Source of the DNA: Xylaria sp. FL1777
Lineage: Eukaryota > Ascomycota > Sordariomycetes > Xylariales > Xylariaceae
Assembly (NCBI GenBank): GCA_022578965.1
Contig: MU400521.1
Span: forward strand, 434,001-498,000
Length of the DNA: 64,000 nucleotides
Reading direction: 5' to 3'
The position numbers were made by a program, and so were the translations under genes. The notes under the pieces were generated by a model. The model saw only the letters and a program-made list of their open reading frames with translations. It had not been told where the DNA came from and made no database searches. Positions 51,738 through 64,000 of the stretch are shown piece after piece; the first letter of the stretch is position 1, and each line of letters begins with the position of its first letter.

Positions 51738-51761
51738 CCTAGGTATGTATACATACCTAGG
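51738..51761. repeat. Perfect 24-bp palindrome
   Basis: CCTAGGTATGTA is followed at once by its exact reverse complement, with no spacer. It sits in a cluster of similar half-sites (CCTAGGTA at 51771-51778). It could form a small hairpin or bind a symmetric protein; it could also be a by-product of the local TACCTAGG repeat family. Confidence 0.9.
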
Positions 51762-53724
51762 ATGTTACATGCCTAGGTACTTAGGCAAGGAAGTAAGTAT
51801 AACGGGCGTTTGCATTTCATTCCACTACCTACATCAGCGGCGCTATCAATGGTTATCAACAGCGCCAAGTTAACGCCACAAAACGGTGCAAATGGCACAA
51901 CAAATAACAGGTTTTATAGAGTTGACACAAACAAACCTTTCTTGAAGTACTGGGGTGCAGTGTGTGACATGTCGTTAGGATGCGTTGATACATCCATCTT
52001 TGACGGTGCCTCTCGTGAGTTGGTGCCTTGTCCCTTGACATGGAAAGTTATGACTGCCGGTACCTATGTGCTTCGAGAAGAGTCATTACTGGCAATGTAT
52101 ACTTTAGTACCTAAGATATCGTATACTATACCCGCTCAAGCTTTTATAGTCTAGTGTACTACACGTGTACAATGGAAGCTTACTGCGTACTGCGAGCCTT
52201 AGTCTAGCGGGTACATATCTAGTTGTTACCCTTTGCCTTACGTCCCCGTGTCTAGGTAGCCAGCTCACTAGGTACCTACCCACATACTATAAGTACTTAA
52301 GGTACCTACGGAAACAAGGCTGTTGAAATTAGGATGCTTACCGTATCTTATATCGGTACTGGCAAGATTGAACCCACTCGATCATCTGTTATGGTAATAT
52401 TCTAACAAGTCATGAGAATCTTACAAACGACTTGAGGCGCACTGTGGCTAAGATTGCTTATATAACACAAAATCCCTATCTACTGTGGTCAGTATATCAA
52501 TATAAAGTGTGCCTAGTAAGAATTGTTGTATGGAGTATAAAATATAAAATTTGATTTAAATGCCTACTTATCAAATACCAGGTAGTTTTGCCAATACACC
52601 TAACGACTTAAACGCCAGAGGTATGCGGGCGTCTGGCACAAGCAATGATATCGGGAACTCACCACTACTGTCGACCTTACTTGAGTCTATTCATTCTGAG
52701 GTAAACGACCACATGCCTTGGCTAACAGGCATATGGCATAAAGCTCGCCTCGTCTTGTTTCATTATATAGTTTCAAACTATCGGGCCTTACCAAACTACT
52801 TACTAACCAAGGCGGTCTTTAGCTTTGGGTGAGGAGAGCCGAACGTCGGTAGTAGGGCCGGGGAAGGCTTTAGTGTGTTGTGAATTATGCTGACTAGTCT
52901 GCTCATCCCTAGTAACTAATTTATTGACTCGATATGTTTGTTCTATCTTCAAATGTGAGGGCGCTTTGGCAGTAGAAGCCATACTTCTTGCCAATAGAAC
53001 CCCCAAACTGATACATCTCCAGGAGCAGAGCTGAACCATCAATTGCCCTGTGGCTCATCGCCACTGTCACATCTCTGCATGGCTCTAATGCGCGCACTCA
53101 CACAACACTGTAGTACCGTGCCCAAGGGGGGGAGCAGGTAGCAATGGTAGTTGATTTATTGATTTAAGATGTGGACTCTTAATAAGCTCACTAATGCAAA
53201 AGAAACGTCCAAGGTCGCATCGGTATTACTGCACAAAATCTTTAATGAGCTGACCAGACGATGCGACTGGCGGATGGTTTGGTAACGCATGACTCGGTGT
53301 CCTGCAGGGAATGGCGGTCACCAGAGGAGTGCACACCACTTACACGACACCATCTACTGACCACGAGGATGGTGGAGATGTCGCCATGGTTTGTTGTACC
53401 GTATTAGTGTATATACCTTGGTATTTGATATGGTGTGTTAATGCAGGGCACTTTTTTAGACTAGTACCAGGTGTAGATAGCCTAAGATAGGTGGACGTCT
53501 GCGTTGACACTTTTGCAACTCCCCTGGCAATCCATGGGCAAAGCCCTAGGCCTGAGTCTAGGATATCCCTACCCTTCGCTAGACGATCACTGCTCCTCAG
53601 TCTTGTGGCAATCCCGAAGCGATGGAACTTTCAAGCGGGTGAAACCAAAAGGGGAGGAGGACAGCTGTCGAGCATATGTAAATCGGTGGCCGAGCGAGAC
53701 GAGAAGACACCTCCTACTAATGTA

Positions 53725-53810
53725 AGTATAATGTAAGTAGGTAGGTACTGCGCGTACTTAGGTAGGTAGAAGCAAGTACACCTACGTTAGCGTACCTAGG
53801 TAGTGTCTTT
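53725..53810. repeat. Cluster of GTAGGTA / TACCTAGG half-sites
   Basis: Within 85 bases the motifs AAGTAGGTAGGTAC, ACTTAGGTAGGTAG and GTACCTAGGTAG recur. They are diverged copies of the same short family found throughout the intergenic DNA of this window. Confidence 0.7.
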
Positions 53811-56429
53811 GTATTATAAGCGACACCCACTGTGTACTGCGTATGTAGGCGGCGACACGCCCGAACAGGACCCCTAACATCCCTCATATCAGGCGCCACG
53901 GAACTGCAAAGGAGGCCTAAAGGGACCCTGCACAGTGGCTACCTTAGCCACCACGCCAATAAGGGGACAAAACGACTTCGATTCAGGCTCTCGTCGTTGG
54001 TGGAAGAGTCATATAGATATCTAACTTGAAGTATTAGTAGGTTATTTCAAAACTTACATTACAATAAGGATTCGTTTGCTCTCGGTACACGGCAAACACT
54101 AACGGTTCCTACGAGCTGCACTTGATCAGCTACACACTCGGCATCACACAGGATCCCAGGGTTTTATATTTGCAGACCGCCATCTCAACCGCCGCTTCCT
54201 TTGGGCCTCTCCATGTACGAGCAGCCGAGGGGGGCGGCATCGCAGACACCATAGCCAGACTACTGTACAGCACAAACCCGCAAGAAGAGAGATATCGTGG
54301 CTCGGGTCTATTAATAAAGAGACCGCCATCGGAGGATGAGGCGTGCAAACCAGGCCAGTCAGCTTCGCTGGCTCACCACCTTCATCTTCGCCGTGTCCGA
54401 ATACCCGCACCACTCTCACTCTCGGGATTGCATCTAGGTACTGTCATGGAGTGCAGCGCAGCGCAGGTATGAATGGGCTCATGTAAGCCGTACACCACCT
54501 ACCGTATGTGCCTAGGTATGTGCCTAGACAGCTAGCATCAAGCCGGCCTATGCACGTTGGTTGGATTTTGCAGCCAAAACCCTCCATGATTGAATGGATG
54601 AATCAGTGGAAGTAATCGAATGGGGCCGTTGTCACCGTGCTTTTGTGCCCAACACTACTACACAGACATGCACATGTCGATGGACAACCCAACACCGCCT
54701 ACCCCTTACACGTGTTGCCTCCAACTACCGGCCGTGCTGACTTTCTCGCTCACACCAATTGCTTACCTATCTATTTATCTATCTCTCTATCTAGCCATCT
54801 ACCCGCCTCTTCACCAGCTTACCTGGAGCACCGTCCAGGATAGCCCGGCCAAGTTTTCCTGTGGTCTAAGCTCTCAACTCAGCAGCTCTCACCACCTCGA
54901 GCCGTGGGAGAAAAGACGTAATTCCAACTCGCAACTAACTGCAGTCTGTAGCCCCAATACACTACTCTGTGCACACTCTACGCACATTCTACACTCTGCT
55001 TCCACAAATGGTTACAGTACATAGTAGCAGTAGGTATTGCATTGCATAACAGCATGGTCCTGGATACGTGGACAACTTGAAGTCCCCGTACCCTTTCAAC
55101 CGCTGCTCACCGTCTGCTCAGAGCTTCGAAATCCCTGCAGATGGTGGCATATGGCGATCTCGTCTGGATAATCTGGCCAATATTCATGTATAGGAAAGAG
55201 ACATATACACAATCTACGTGCGGGCAGAATAGACGGGCATAACAGACCTGCCACCTACACCACCGCACTGCACCGCACTGCACTGCAGCGCAGATGTTCC
55301 TACACTTCCTGAGGTATGAATGAGCATTATCACACCACCGACAGAGAATCAACCATCTGGGCACTCCACCACTTTGCTGATCCTGTCTCCGGCACCCGTG
55401 ACCGCCTCTCCCTCTCCCCCCCTTGGATCCTGGCATCCTCTACATTTCCAGTACCGGTGTACAATGTTCGTTGTACCGTTGCAGTGAGAGTAGAATCCAC
55501 CTCGACGGCACTATGTAGTCTAGCTCTTTAGAAGAAAGAAAAAAAAAAGTAAAAGTGAGATGGTCCCCAAAGGTGGCAACCCAACCAGGACGACTTACAC
55601 GGCAACTAATGAAGGGTTGTGCGCAGGCGGCAAGACAGGGACGCCAGCGATTAATGATTATGATTACCTTGCAGGCGAGAGGCGAGCGAACGCAGGGCCA
55701 CCCCTCGCCGCGCCTCTGGTGTACCTCCTATAGGCAAGTACCTAGGTAGGTAGTCTGTCTGGGCCGCCCTTCATTACGGCGCAGTAAGTGGATGTACTGT
55801 CAGGTAGCGAGTGGGCGGGTGTGTACATCGTGACTCGCAATGGGTACCGCTCGACTGGCTTGCCCACCCGATCGACAGCCACACCAGACATGACTAAGAT
55901 GGCCACGGTACTTAGTACAACACACTACACTGCACTAGGGATGGGCTCAGGTACGGGCACAGACGTAGGTACTTGCACGCCTCCCAGCGCCCGTTCCAGC
56001 TGCGCGTTTTGGGAATTCAGTGCCGGACTCGTGCACCCCCCGCCAAGGCCCAGCTAGGGCCCAGGCTAGCCACTCTCGGCGCTGTCCAGGCACTGCAACC
56101 TCGACATCTACCAAAATGGCAATCTGGGCGTAGGGTGGTGGATGCATCCGTACAGTACGCTACAATGTGCAGTCTCTAGCGCCTCGTGCATTGAGGATCG
56201 AGGCCCGCAATGCTTGATATGTGTTCTTCCCTTCTGCAAATTTCCCCGGAACATGCTCCCCCCTTGATACGCTATCATGCCTGGATATGCCTAGGTACCG
56301 CCGTGGTACCTTGGGTACCTTGCCGAGAGCACCTTGTCTCTGGTCTGAGAATCCGCTTCCCCGGCCTCTTCACTCATTTTACTACACTAATAATGCGGTT
56401 GTCGTTTTCATATGAAGGGCCACTCTGAC

Positions 56430-56610
56430 ACCGACTGTCTTTCTCTCTCGCTCTCCTCGCTGTCTCCCTAAAACCTTTTTTTCCAGTAACAAGTAATATA
56501 TTACCTTCCTCCCCCCCCCTCTTCCCACCTTTGCCTCAATTCCTTTCTAGGATATACTGTCTCTCTTTTCGCAACTGTGAGGAACTCTCTCTTTGTCTTC
56601 ACCGTTCTCA
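56430..56610 (+). promoter_or_regulatory. Pyrimidine-rich promoter tract upstream of the Sok1-family gene
   Basis: Runs of CT-rich sequence (TCTTTCTCTCTCGCTCTCC and a following CTTCCTCCCCCCCCC tract) on the coding strand, as is common just upstream of transcription starts in filamentous fungi. GTAAGT at about 56750 could open an intron in the 5' leader. Function is inferred only from composition and position. Confidence 0.4.
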
Positions 56611-57108
56611 CCCCGTACGCTCTTTTAGAAGGAAAGTCGGGCAGACAAGGAATTCGTTCCTTCTGCAAACATATATCTTGTTCTGAGCTGTCAGGTTGCC
56701 AGCTCGACCTGCAGCCGCCGTTTGGTTCCGCTCAATCAGGACCGAACAAGTAAGTCCCCTCCGCATGATACCTTGGGCCGACAAACTTGCTGTATACCAT
56801 CGTCGCTACCCTCAAATAGTGAGGCAACGACGCTCGCACAAGAGGCTGCAAATACCCGGCCGGACTCACGAGACTGCTCTTGTCCAATAGCGCAACCCAT
56901 CTCCTGTTTGCATCCCACGAGAATTCCCGTGGCTGACTCAAGGATCCTAGTAGGAACTGTAGACCCTGGGATAGTCTGGCTCACTGAGGTCCCATTTTAT
57001 ACATAATTAAAATCGAGAATACGTCCTTGTTTGGCCGGCGGCAGGTCAAGGTGATTGGGACATCATTCACGCAGATAGCCTATCCGGTTGAATAGGCAGT
57101 TATCGAAG

Positions 57109-59115
57109 ATGAGCGACCAAGGAAGCGGGATTGAGAGTGGAGGGTTCGACAATAAGTCTGCCAGGCGAATGTCGGAAGCTATACCAAACCCCCGCGATGA
57201 TCAGATTCAGAAACCCACCAACCAAGCAGAAAGCTCCCAATCCAAGGATGAAGAACAATACATGAAGGCCGGGCGACGTAGCACACCTCGCGACAATGGA
57301 TTAAGCCGAAACGGCCTCAATCGAAATCCCTTCCAACATTCCACCCGCAATTCTCCGGAACCAGCCATTCGCCCTCTGGAACCACCGGTAACGAAGGCCA
57401 CATTAAGCGAATTAGACGTAGCCAAAATCATACACAATCCCAGGCTCCGTCACGATATCAACTTCGACCCTGAGCTGCATTTTCGACCTAACCTAGACGG
57501 AGAAAAGGGTAGGAGGAAGCAACAGAAAGCCGATCAATTTTGGGATACTCTGCGCGATCAGTTGCAACAGTTCATCACCGACAGAGACGGCTTCATTCGA
57601 CTGTATGGGAATGGCGAAGACTGGTCTCTGCCATTGTTACTGAGATCGGTCAAGGAAATTATACAAACTCTGGTGCCAGCAAGAGATCGTCTTTGTCTAG
57701 ATGAGGGTCTTAACGTAGAACTGATCATGCAGCAGTTCAGTAGGGGCATGGCTGATCTCGAGAAATTGGCTTCTTGGTTATCTGGGGTCCTCAAATCCCA
57801 TTGCGCCCCTATGAGAGACGAATGGGTGGACCAAATGTACAGCCAGTTGACCAACGGCAACCGAACGAATAACATGGCAGAACTCGTGCAAGGCTTGCGC
57901 AATCTATTAAGTGTTTTGGAGGCCATGAAGCTTGATGTCGCCAATCACCAAATCCGATGTTTACGGCCTATCTTGATTGAAGATACTGTACACTTCGAGC
58001 AGCGTTTCTTCCTTAAGAAGATTAGAGATGGAAAGGTCAACACTCGGTCAGCACACACATGGTATTCGCAGCTCAATCCAGTCCAAAATCCAATGTCGGT
58101 GCAGGCGTTTGGGGAAACGGGAGTTTTTTTCGAAGAACTCATCAACATGATAATGCCTTCTAGTGCCCGGCAGTATCCGAATTTACCTAGCACATTTCTC
58201 TTTGACGAAGAGCGGATCGCAAAACTACGCTGTGATGTGCTCGATGCAGTCAATTTGGAAGTATGCATGCGACTGTACGAGGCATACGAGACAGTGGACA
58301 GGAATACGTGGCACTGTGATGCTACCAGCGCAGTCCCGTCGCCTTACCTAGCTACACCTTTATCTGATGCTTCAGGGCTTCTCAGCTCGAGGACCGAGGA
58401 TGAGGGTAGCGAGTTCAATTTCAATGCACCCACTTCACGACCGTCGAGCATGGTCTTCAGCTCCGCTGGCTCTGTCCACTCTTCTCCCCGTTCTTCCCTT
58501 ATCGTCCCTTCAGCCCCGCCAGCCAAAACGCAAGAAGATATAAGGGCTCGATCTCAAGATCTATATGATTCTCTCGTAGCCTTGGTACAAAGTTCCACGA
58601 CGAGCTCACGTGGTACATCCCGATGGCGGGCAATGAACGACTCCTTAGCCCTCCAAATATTCAGGTTTACTGATGCACCAACGGACATGCTTGAGAGTTT
58701 CGAGAAAAGTCTCAACACGCATCTCGGTGAGCTGCGTTCAGCAACTGATGAACCAGAGAGTCCGTATTCAACGCTTTTCCAGTCTGTGGAGGACGTGTTT
58801 CGAGACCGTTTGCGAGTAGAATTACAGCAACGTGTCAAAGACTTCAAAAGTTTAACTGGTGTTAGCCTATTCTCGGTTGCTACTGGCGGTCGTGTACAAG
58901 GGCCCAGTCGTACTTGGGATATCTCTCGGGATAGTAGCCGAGATGGCGAGCGAGAGAACTCTACCCGTGGAACTCGTGAAGAGGCTGGTATAGAAGATAT
59001 GGCCACCCGTCTAGCTCACATGGGACTGATCCACTGGCGAGTATGGTCGCAGCTCGTTTATCTAGGCGAAGTTGGCAATGATGTCCTTGATAGCGACGTT
59101 CCCATGACCATCTAA
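57109..59115 (+). CDS. Tcp11/Sok1-family protein
   Basis: 668 aa in one exon, ATG at 57109 (start MSDQGSG). The first 100 residues are polar and disordered. From about 105 the family region begins: HNPRLRHDINFDPELHFRPNLDGEKGRRK, then DRLCLDEGLNVELIMQQFSRGMADLEKLASWL, CAPMRDEWVDQMY, and LRPILIEDTVHFEQRFF. These are the signature blocks of the T-complex protein 11/Sok1 family, which are alpha-helical and lack known catalytic residues. A Ser/Pro-rich insert at about 405-480 interrupts the domain before a final helical part. Yeast Sok1 was found as a high-copy suppressor of loss of cAMP-dependent protein kinase; mammalian TCP11 acts in sperm cAMP signalling. A role in the PKA pathway here is inferred from these relatives. 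An upstream coding exon cannot be excluded, but none is needed. Confidence 0.88.
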   Translation: MSDQGSGIESGGFDNKSARRMSEAIPNPRDDQIQKPTNQAESSQSKDEEQYMKAGRRSTPRDNGLSRNGLNRNPFQHSTRNSPEPAIRPLEPPVTKATLSELDVAKIIHNPRLRHDINFDPELHFRPNLDGEKGRRKQQKADQFWDTLRDQLQQFITDRDGFIRLYGNGEDWSLPLLLRSVKEIIQTLVPARDRLCLDEGLNVELIMQQFSRGMADLEKLASWLSGVLKSHCAPMRDEWVDQMYSQLTNGNRTNNMAELVQGLRNLLSVLEAMKLDVANHQIRCLRPILIEDTVHFEQRFFLKKIRDGKVNTRSAHTWYSQLNPVQNPMSVQAFGETGVFFEELINMIMPSSARQYPNLPSTFLFDEERIAKLRCDVLDAVNLEVCMRLYEAYETVDRNTWHCDATSAVPSPYLATPLSDASGLLSSRTEDEGSEFNFNAPTSRPSSMVFSSAGSVHSSPRSSLIVPSAPPAKTQEDIRARSQDLYDSLVALVQSSTTSSRGTSRWRAMNDSLALQIFRFTDAPTDMLESFEKSLNTHLGELRSATDEPESPYSTLFQSVEDVFRDRLRVELQQRVKDFKSLTGVSLFSVATGGRVQGPSRTWDISRDSSRDGERENSTRGTREEAGIEDMATRLAHMGLIHWRVWSQLVYLGEVGNDVLDSDVPMTI

Positions 59116-61629
59116 CCACTATATATCGAAGAGACGGACTTCCTCTTCCACGAACGACGGCTTTATACCAGTGTTAGGTTGATGGCAACACATTGACTGA
59201 ACTGATGCCATTCATATTCGAGCAATCCCGATGAAGAAAGACCCACTACGGTCATTTAACTACCCTTACTCCTCTTTAATCATAGTTCATTCACCTTTTC
59301 CCGAGTACTATCACCCGGCGGCATTGCTTTGGCGTTCACAGGCTTCTATCTCTTGTTCATGGGAGCAAGGTGACAACATCGAACCAGATGATTCCTGCTC
59401 TCTTTTTTTCTTGTTTTTGGTCCTTCGAGCACAAATGAGCGTTTTTGGCATCTTGCAGGAATTCATTTCCACCGGCGTTCAAGGAGCATTCCACTTTGAG
59501 GAGCATAATCGTCATTCACATATTCACACTTATACCTCAGCATCACGGTGGTTATTTTCGTTGGACGTGGGCGGGAGGGCCAAAGCATGAGAAGATATCA
59601 AGAGATTCACAATATTATAGAGGGAGTTGGCGCATTGGGGGCAGGGAACATCAATACGGGGCAGACACCTCTCCAATTACTTTTTTCCTTTGATTCTCGT
59701 GGAGATGGAAATAGATGATATTAGTCAAAATAGACGGGGTTTTACCAGCTCATTAGCAAAGACCTCGAAAACACAATGCAATACACACTTCATTTCTTTC
59801 CCTTCACTGCTAGTGTATCAGACTCTGGGTGCCCTTGCGACCTCAATTTGTGTCGTTAGTGTAATAATGATTCCTGCGTATTAAGCAATCTGACATTTTC
59901 TCATGGTCGGAGCCACCGAACATTCGACTGCCATCTTCGAGGATTCCTTCGCCCTCGTAGCTGGTCTTCCCTGTTGAACTAGTCCTAGCTATCGGCCGAT
60001 GGAATCAGACCCAGGCATCCATCCGTATATTCTTCCTAGCTCCTTTACTCACCTTGTCCTTTCTTTTTCTTTCCCACCCGTCATTACTTACTATGCTTTC
60101 ATCATTCCTCCCCTCCCCTCCTCCTTCCTTCACATGTGGCACAACGTAAAGTTAGCTGGCAGAGCGAGATGACACCGAACTCGGACTTAGCTATGATTGA
60201 CAAACAAGGTTAGACGAAATTTCTACGCAGTAGTTTCACAGATCTCCAACCTGTCGGCTGCGCCTCCTGCTTAATTACACTAGACTAGTGCAAGCACATC
60301 GCTAAATATAATTTCATTGTGAAAGCCCTATTTCTCAGCTATAGCCGCTAAGCAGTAGGCGGAAATATATATTGAGTTCCTAATAAGGTCATAATCCAGA
60401 TACCTACCTAGCGTGTGTAGTATAAATATATTTCATGAGGGAAGAATAAGGTGCAGAAGCAGCAGCACCACTACCACCACCAACTATTCAATGCATATAC
60501 GACTATTAGTTCATCCACAGTTGAATTCCAGATCCACATGACAAATCGTGTAGATGGAATGAATACACACAAGGTAAGGACACACAAACCAAAGCCAAAC
60601 ATACAAAGACCACCGGAATATCGGGTAGTAACTATGTGGAAATGAGAATGAAGCTCATCCCGTCCTATATAGAAAGGGAGGCCTCTACCACACTACAGGT
60701 AGTAAAGAAGCACATGAGAAAACAAACCAGAAAGAATATGGGCCGATCTCGCAGCTGAGACGTCGTGTACGACACTGGCTAGAACTCTGCACCATACAAC
60801 AGTCTAGTGGTACCTTACCTGGCCAATGAGGCCTGTCTCGGTGGAAGAGCTGAGACCCCTACTCTACTGAGTAGTACACTGTTTGGGGGGGGTGAGGTAT
60901 GTGTACTTCACTTATACATGCACCAGCTACCGACGTAGCGGCGTTACACAGCACCGCGTTCCTACATAGCAGGTTAGACTAAATGAACCTTTTTTCGTCG
61001 CAATTTAGCAACCCTGTCCACCCACGAGCAGACCCTGTGCTGTGTGCTATACTTACAAATTTAGTGTACCTGGAGTGTAGTCTAGCCTAAAAGTGTAGGT
61101 AGCGTGTTGTTATCGCCACAAATCCGTGACATGTGGAGAGTACTTAAGTACCTATGCATAAGTATTGACCCCAAGTAAAAACTAAACCGTTGCTCAATAT
61201 TCCCCCTTACTGCGTAGTCTGCCCCGACTGGCACGTTTTTATGTCTCATCTCCAGCCAAACTAAGTACCTACATACCTAGGTAGTCAACCGGATGCGATT
61301 GACAGTTATACCGTGTCAACACCCATTGGAGGGAATGGGATGGATGGGTGTTAGTGCCAGCCACAGAGCGTAGCACATGATATAGTGTATTGTACACTAC
61401 AAACATTACGGATGTTACTTATAATTTGTTATGTAGGGGCGATTGCGACTGATCAAACTGACACCATACTTACATATGTAAGTACCTACTTAAGTACTTA
61501 TGTATGTTTAAATATTACACCCAGTACGTAGTAGAGGTACTGTGCCACCGCACGCCTCAATTTTTCCACCACTTCTGATCCCCAAAGTTCTTTTGTCCCG
61601 GCCGCATGCGGTGCACCGTACCCAATGGT

Positions 61630-61760
61630 TGATACCTACATGTATACTAGGTCAATAGTATACTGCAAGCATACATGTACACTACCTACTGTAGGTAACC
61701 TCCTAGATTCCTACCTACCTACCTAATGTGTACACTTATATGACTGTACATGTGTAGGTA
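61630..61760. repeat. Cluster of TACATGTA and ACCTAC/GTAGGT inverted repeats
   Basis: The stretch contains CTACATGTATAC, ATACATGTACACTACC, TACTGTAGGTA and ACCTACCTACCTA within about 130 bases, all members of the intergenic palindrome family seen elsewhere in the window. Confidence 0.7.
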
Positions 61761-62239
61761 CTTACATGTAAATATACCACCCGGGTAATACGAATTTTCC
61801 GCCGACACGTAATCTTCACCGTTGGTGTGCCAGAACCGCAGAATGCATATGCAAGTTCATGGGCCAATCTTATTACCCGAGACCTCCGCTACGCGGACCG
61901 TGATTCGACATTCAGATACTTATTCAACTCTGCCGACTGCAATGCATTTCTATCGGCGAGACCGCTCGATCATCGTGGGGTATTTTCTTCCTTTCTCCAA
62001 ACTTCTATAATGGTTTCTCCTGGCATACGTACACTGTAGCAACCATCCCTACATAACATGATTGGAAACAAGGCAAAAAAAAGAAACAAAAAACAGCAGT
62101 GGTAAGGAATACAATCAACAAACATTTATAATCATCTTTCAGTGATAGGTTGTAAACCCCGATCTCCGAGCTCAACACCATGTCAGCCATCTCATGTTTC
62201 GGCTCCTTCGCTTTTCACCGCCTACGACGCATGACTTCT

Positions 62240-62524
62240 TCATTGCACCATTGCTTCGCCAGTGTTATGCGCCTTCATGGCCTGCAGCGGGTGACTATTC
62301 CGGACAGCAAAGCAGCGATGCATGTTTCGTGCCATCACCTGCACAGCATCTTCGATTCTTATACCCGTGACCGCTCTTTGTGATGCAGTTACCGCATACA
62401 GAACCGCGCCCTTTCCGAGCGTCTGAAGCGCCATTATGAAACTCAGGATATTAATTTTCCGATGCTGCTCGGGACTTTGGTCAACGAGTTTTCGTGTTGA
62501 TATTAGCTGTCTTATATATGCCAT
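62240..62524 (-). other. Unassigned open stretch, possibly a relic
   Basis: 94 codons on the minus strand with a balanced amino-acid composition (for example INILSFIMALQTLGKGAV and VTGIRIEDAVQVMARNM). Reading on past its stop gives TGA and TAG stops in quick succession with protein-like sequence between them, as in a decayed gene or transposon. No family recognised and no start context of note. Confidence 0.22.
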
Positions 62525-63585
62525 CCTTCACGTAGAGCCAACAGTTAAGAAGGCGGTCACTCATATCATGATTGGAGTTAACACACGTAGTATTCAAAAG
62601 TACCCAGAGCAAAAGAAATAATAATAATAATAGAATTGATTGACCGATACTAGTGATTAAATAAAATGATTCTACTTCCGAATATCTAATGGTTGGGTGT
62701 TTACATGAAAACAAAAAGCCAACTTCTCCAATATCTCTATGTTAAGTGGTTGCCATCAACCGTAATAGAAACATTATATATTACATAAAATAGACAATGG
62801 GATTTTTATATAACTAGGCTATGAAATGCAAAAATAGGACTTCAGTTACGGATTATTCAACGCTTAGCACATCTCTCACTAACTTATGTTCCGTAGTGAG
62901 TACCATATGGGGAAAAGACGAACTAGATAGACGTAGCGTCTCTATTTCACGTATTAAAATAAAGATATTATGTTTGCAATCATATGGACTGTAATAGCCC
63001 GGTAATATGTGGTGAGATAGGGAAACATAGGTATATCTGCATGAAGATCGCCTCGGGGTAGACCAACTAACAACCTATCGATCGACATAAGACCACATCA
63101 TGCTTTTCTCTCCTGCCATGATAGTTAAGTACGCAGGCTTATGCATAAGATTGAGATTTTCCACTGCTGACCAACTAGTTCAAATTTCTTACCACAACTA
63201 ACCAGTATTCTCGCAAGTATCCGGTACCAACGATCTACACAAAAACTTGGGCATCGGTAGTTGTCGCCCAAAAGTGGTGATAAAAATAGCATTAGAGGTC
63301 CAGTACCTACCTGACCTTAGAAGGCCTGTCTGACACATCATCAGCCTCTCTTAACTCCCGCTTTGCATCGGCGGTTAACATCACCCATAACAATGTGGTT
63401 AATACAATGTTGGTGCTAAACATGTACATGCCAGCAGGCTTATCAGCAAGAGTTGTTCAACTTCTGGTAATATAAATCGAGAGGGTAGCATCAGCCTCGT
63501 TCGCCCAGCCGCCACACCCGCAACGCGACCCACGAAGATATAAATGGCTACGGAATGTAATGCTGCGATACCTCCCCTCCCCTCC

Positions 63586-63605
63586 CACTACACTACACTA
63601 CACTA
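63586..63605. repeat. (CACTA)4 tandem repeat
   Basis: Four exact CACTA units directly after a CCCCT-rich tract. Fewer than five units, so it is noted only as a simple repeat. Confidence 0.85.
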
Positions 63606-64000
63606 GATGCATGCGGATCCCAAATCAACATGCAGGACGCACGTGGCCAAACGTCCGGCTGGCCAAGTACGACCTAGGGACGCTACGTTAGATCGTTGGC
63701 GTCGAAAGGTACAGTAGCATGGACGCTAGGGTTTATCGCAATCCTCTAGTCAGCTAGTGGAAAATGTTATCAGAACGCAGTATCACGAATGTACTTGAGG
63801 CGAAGCACCGAAGGGCGTGACCTACTCGACGACGAGAATACAAAACTTTGTTTGGGCCCCCAAAAATGCGAGGAGAAAAATATATTGGACCCCCTATTGC
63901 TTATATATTGGCTGTGTCACGCTATGTTTCGCCCCCTGGATTTTCACGTCAGATCTATAACATCTTCCCTCACACAAGACATCGCCATACTTATACTAAG

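Larger units (their letters stand above)
48703..57108. other. Gene desert rich in CTAGG palindromes; Sok1 leader at its right end
   Basis: 8.4 kb without a gene I can support. It contains dense short palindromes (51735-51785, 53725-53810, 54500-54530, 55735-55755), a (TCTA)-type run near 54765-54800 and CACTGC-type short repeats near 55255-55290. Open frames of 60-134 codons overlap on both strands and translate to low-complexity sequence. The part from about 56430 is pyrimidine-rich and is probably the promoter and leader of the next gene. Confidence 0.55.
59116..64000. other. Gene-poor right end of the window
   Basis: 4.9 kb without a supportable gene. The first 600 bases are open in two frames but low in complexity and are probably the 3' untranslated region of the Sok1-family gene. 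Palindromic CTAGG/TACATGTA clusters appear at 61265-61285 and 61630-61760. A minus-strand 94-codon open stretch at 62240-62524 has protein-like composition but no identified family. The interval 62580-63000 is strongly AT-rich. The last 500 bases contain CT-rich and (CACTA)4 repeats and may be the promoter of a gene to the right. Confidence 0.5.

Noticed and set aside
54620..55024. 134-codon plus-strand frame with a hydrophobic Leu/Tyr/Ile stretch
   Set aside because: The hydrophobic part is produced by a TCTA-type simple repeat, not by a membrane helix under selection.
59231..59693. Two overlapping open frames after the Sok1-family gene
   Set aside because: They lie directly in the expected 3' untranslated region, overlap each other in different frames and have no family resemblance.

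Overview
The window looks like nuclear DNA of a filamentous ascomycete (Pezizomycotina, probably a Sordariomycete; the class is an inference). Supporting evidence: short introns with GTRNGT donors and RCTAAY-like branch points, eukaryote-only complexes (TFIID, dynactin, SRP19/Sec65), a fungal highly reducing polyketide synthase, and long gene-poor spacers full of short CTAGG/TACGTA palindromes.

Layout. (1) 1-12.8 kb, accessory: a highly reducing PKS ending in a carnitine acyltransferase domain (5' end outside the window), a 2.5 kb spacer, and a secreted GH64 beta-1,3-glucanase. (2) 12.8-25.4 kb, gene desert: microsatellites, palindromes, an AT-rich stretch, a decayed minus-strand coding relic with RIP-type stops at about 13.5-14.0 kb, and one unexplained coding-like patch at 18.6 kb. 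(3) 25.4-48.7 kb, conserved core: CaMKK/Ssp1-type kinase (+), SRP subunit Sec65 (+), dynactin p150 (-), HMG-box transcription factor (-), Rvb1 AAA+ ATPase (-), EamA/DMT transporter (-), TAF13 (-) and the tiny four-exon gene KSH1 (+). (4) 48.7-57.1 kb, second desert. (5) 57.1-59.1 kb, a Tcp11/Sok1-family gene. (6) 59.1-64 kb, third desert.

The core genes are unrelated housekeeping functions (transcription, chromatin, secretory pathway, dynein transport, nutrient signalling) and share no pathway. The PKS is the only specialised-metabolism gene; any cluster partners probably lie left of position 1, because the right flank holds only the glucanase. The most unusual object is this PKS: KS, AT, DH, KR, ACP and the carnitine acyltransferase keep their key residues, while the methyltransferase region is short and the enoylreductase has lost its usual nucleotide-binding signature. 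Exon boundaries below were worked out by hand from splice signals and reading phase; none has been tested against transcripts.
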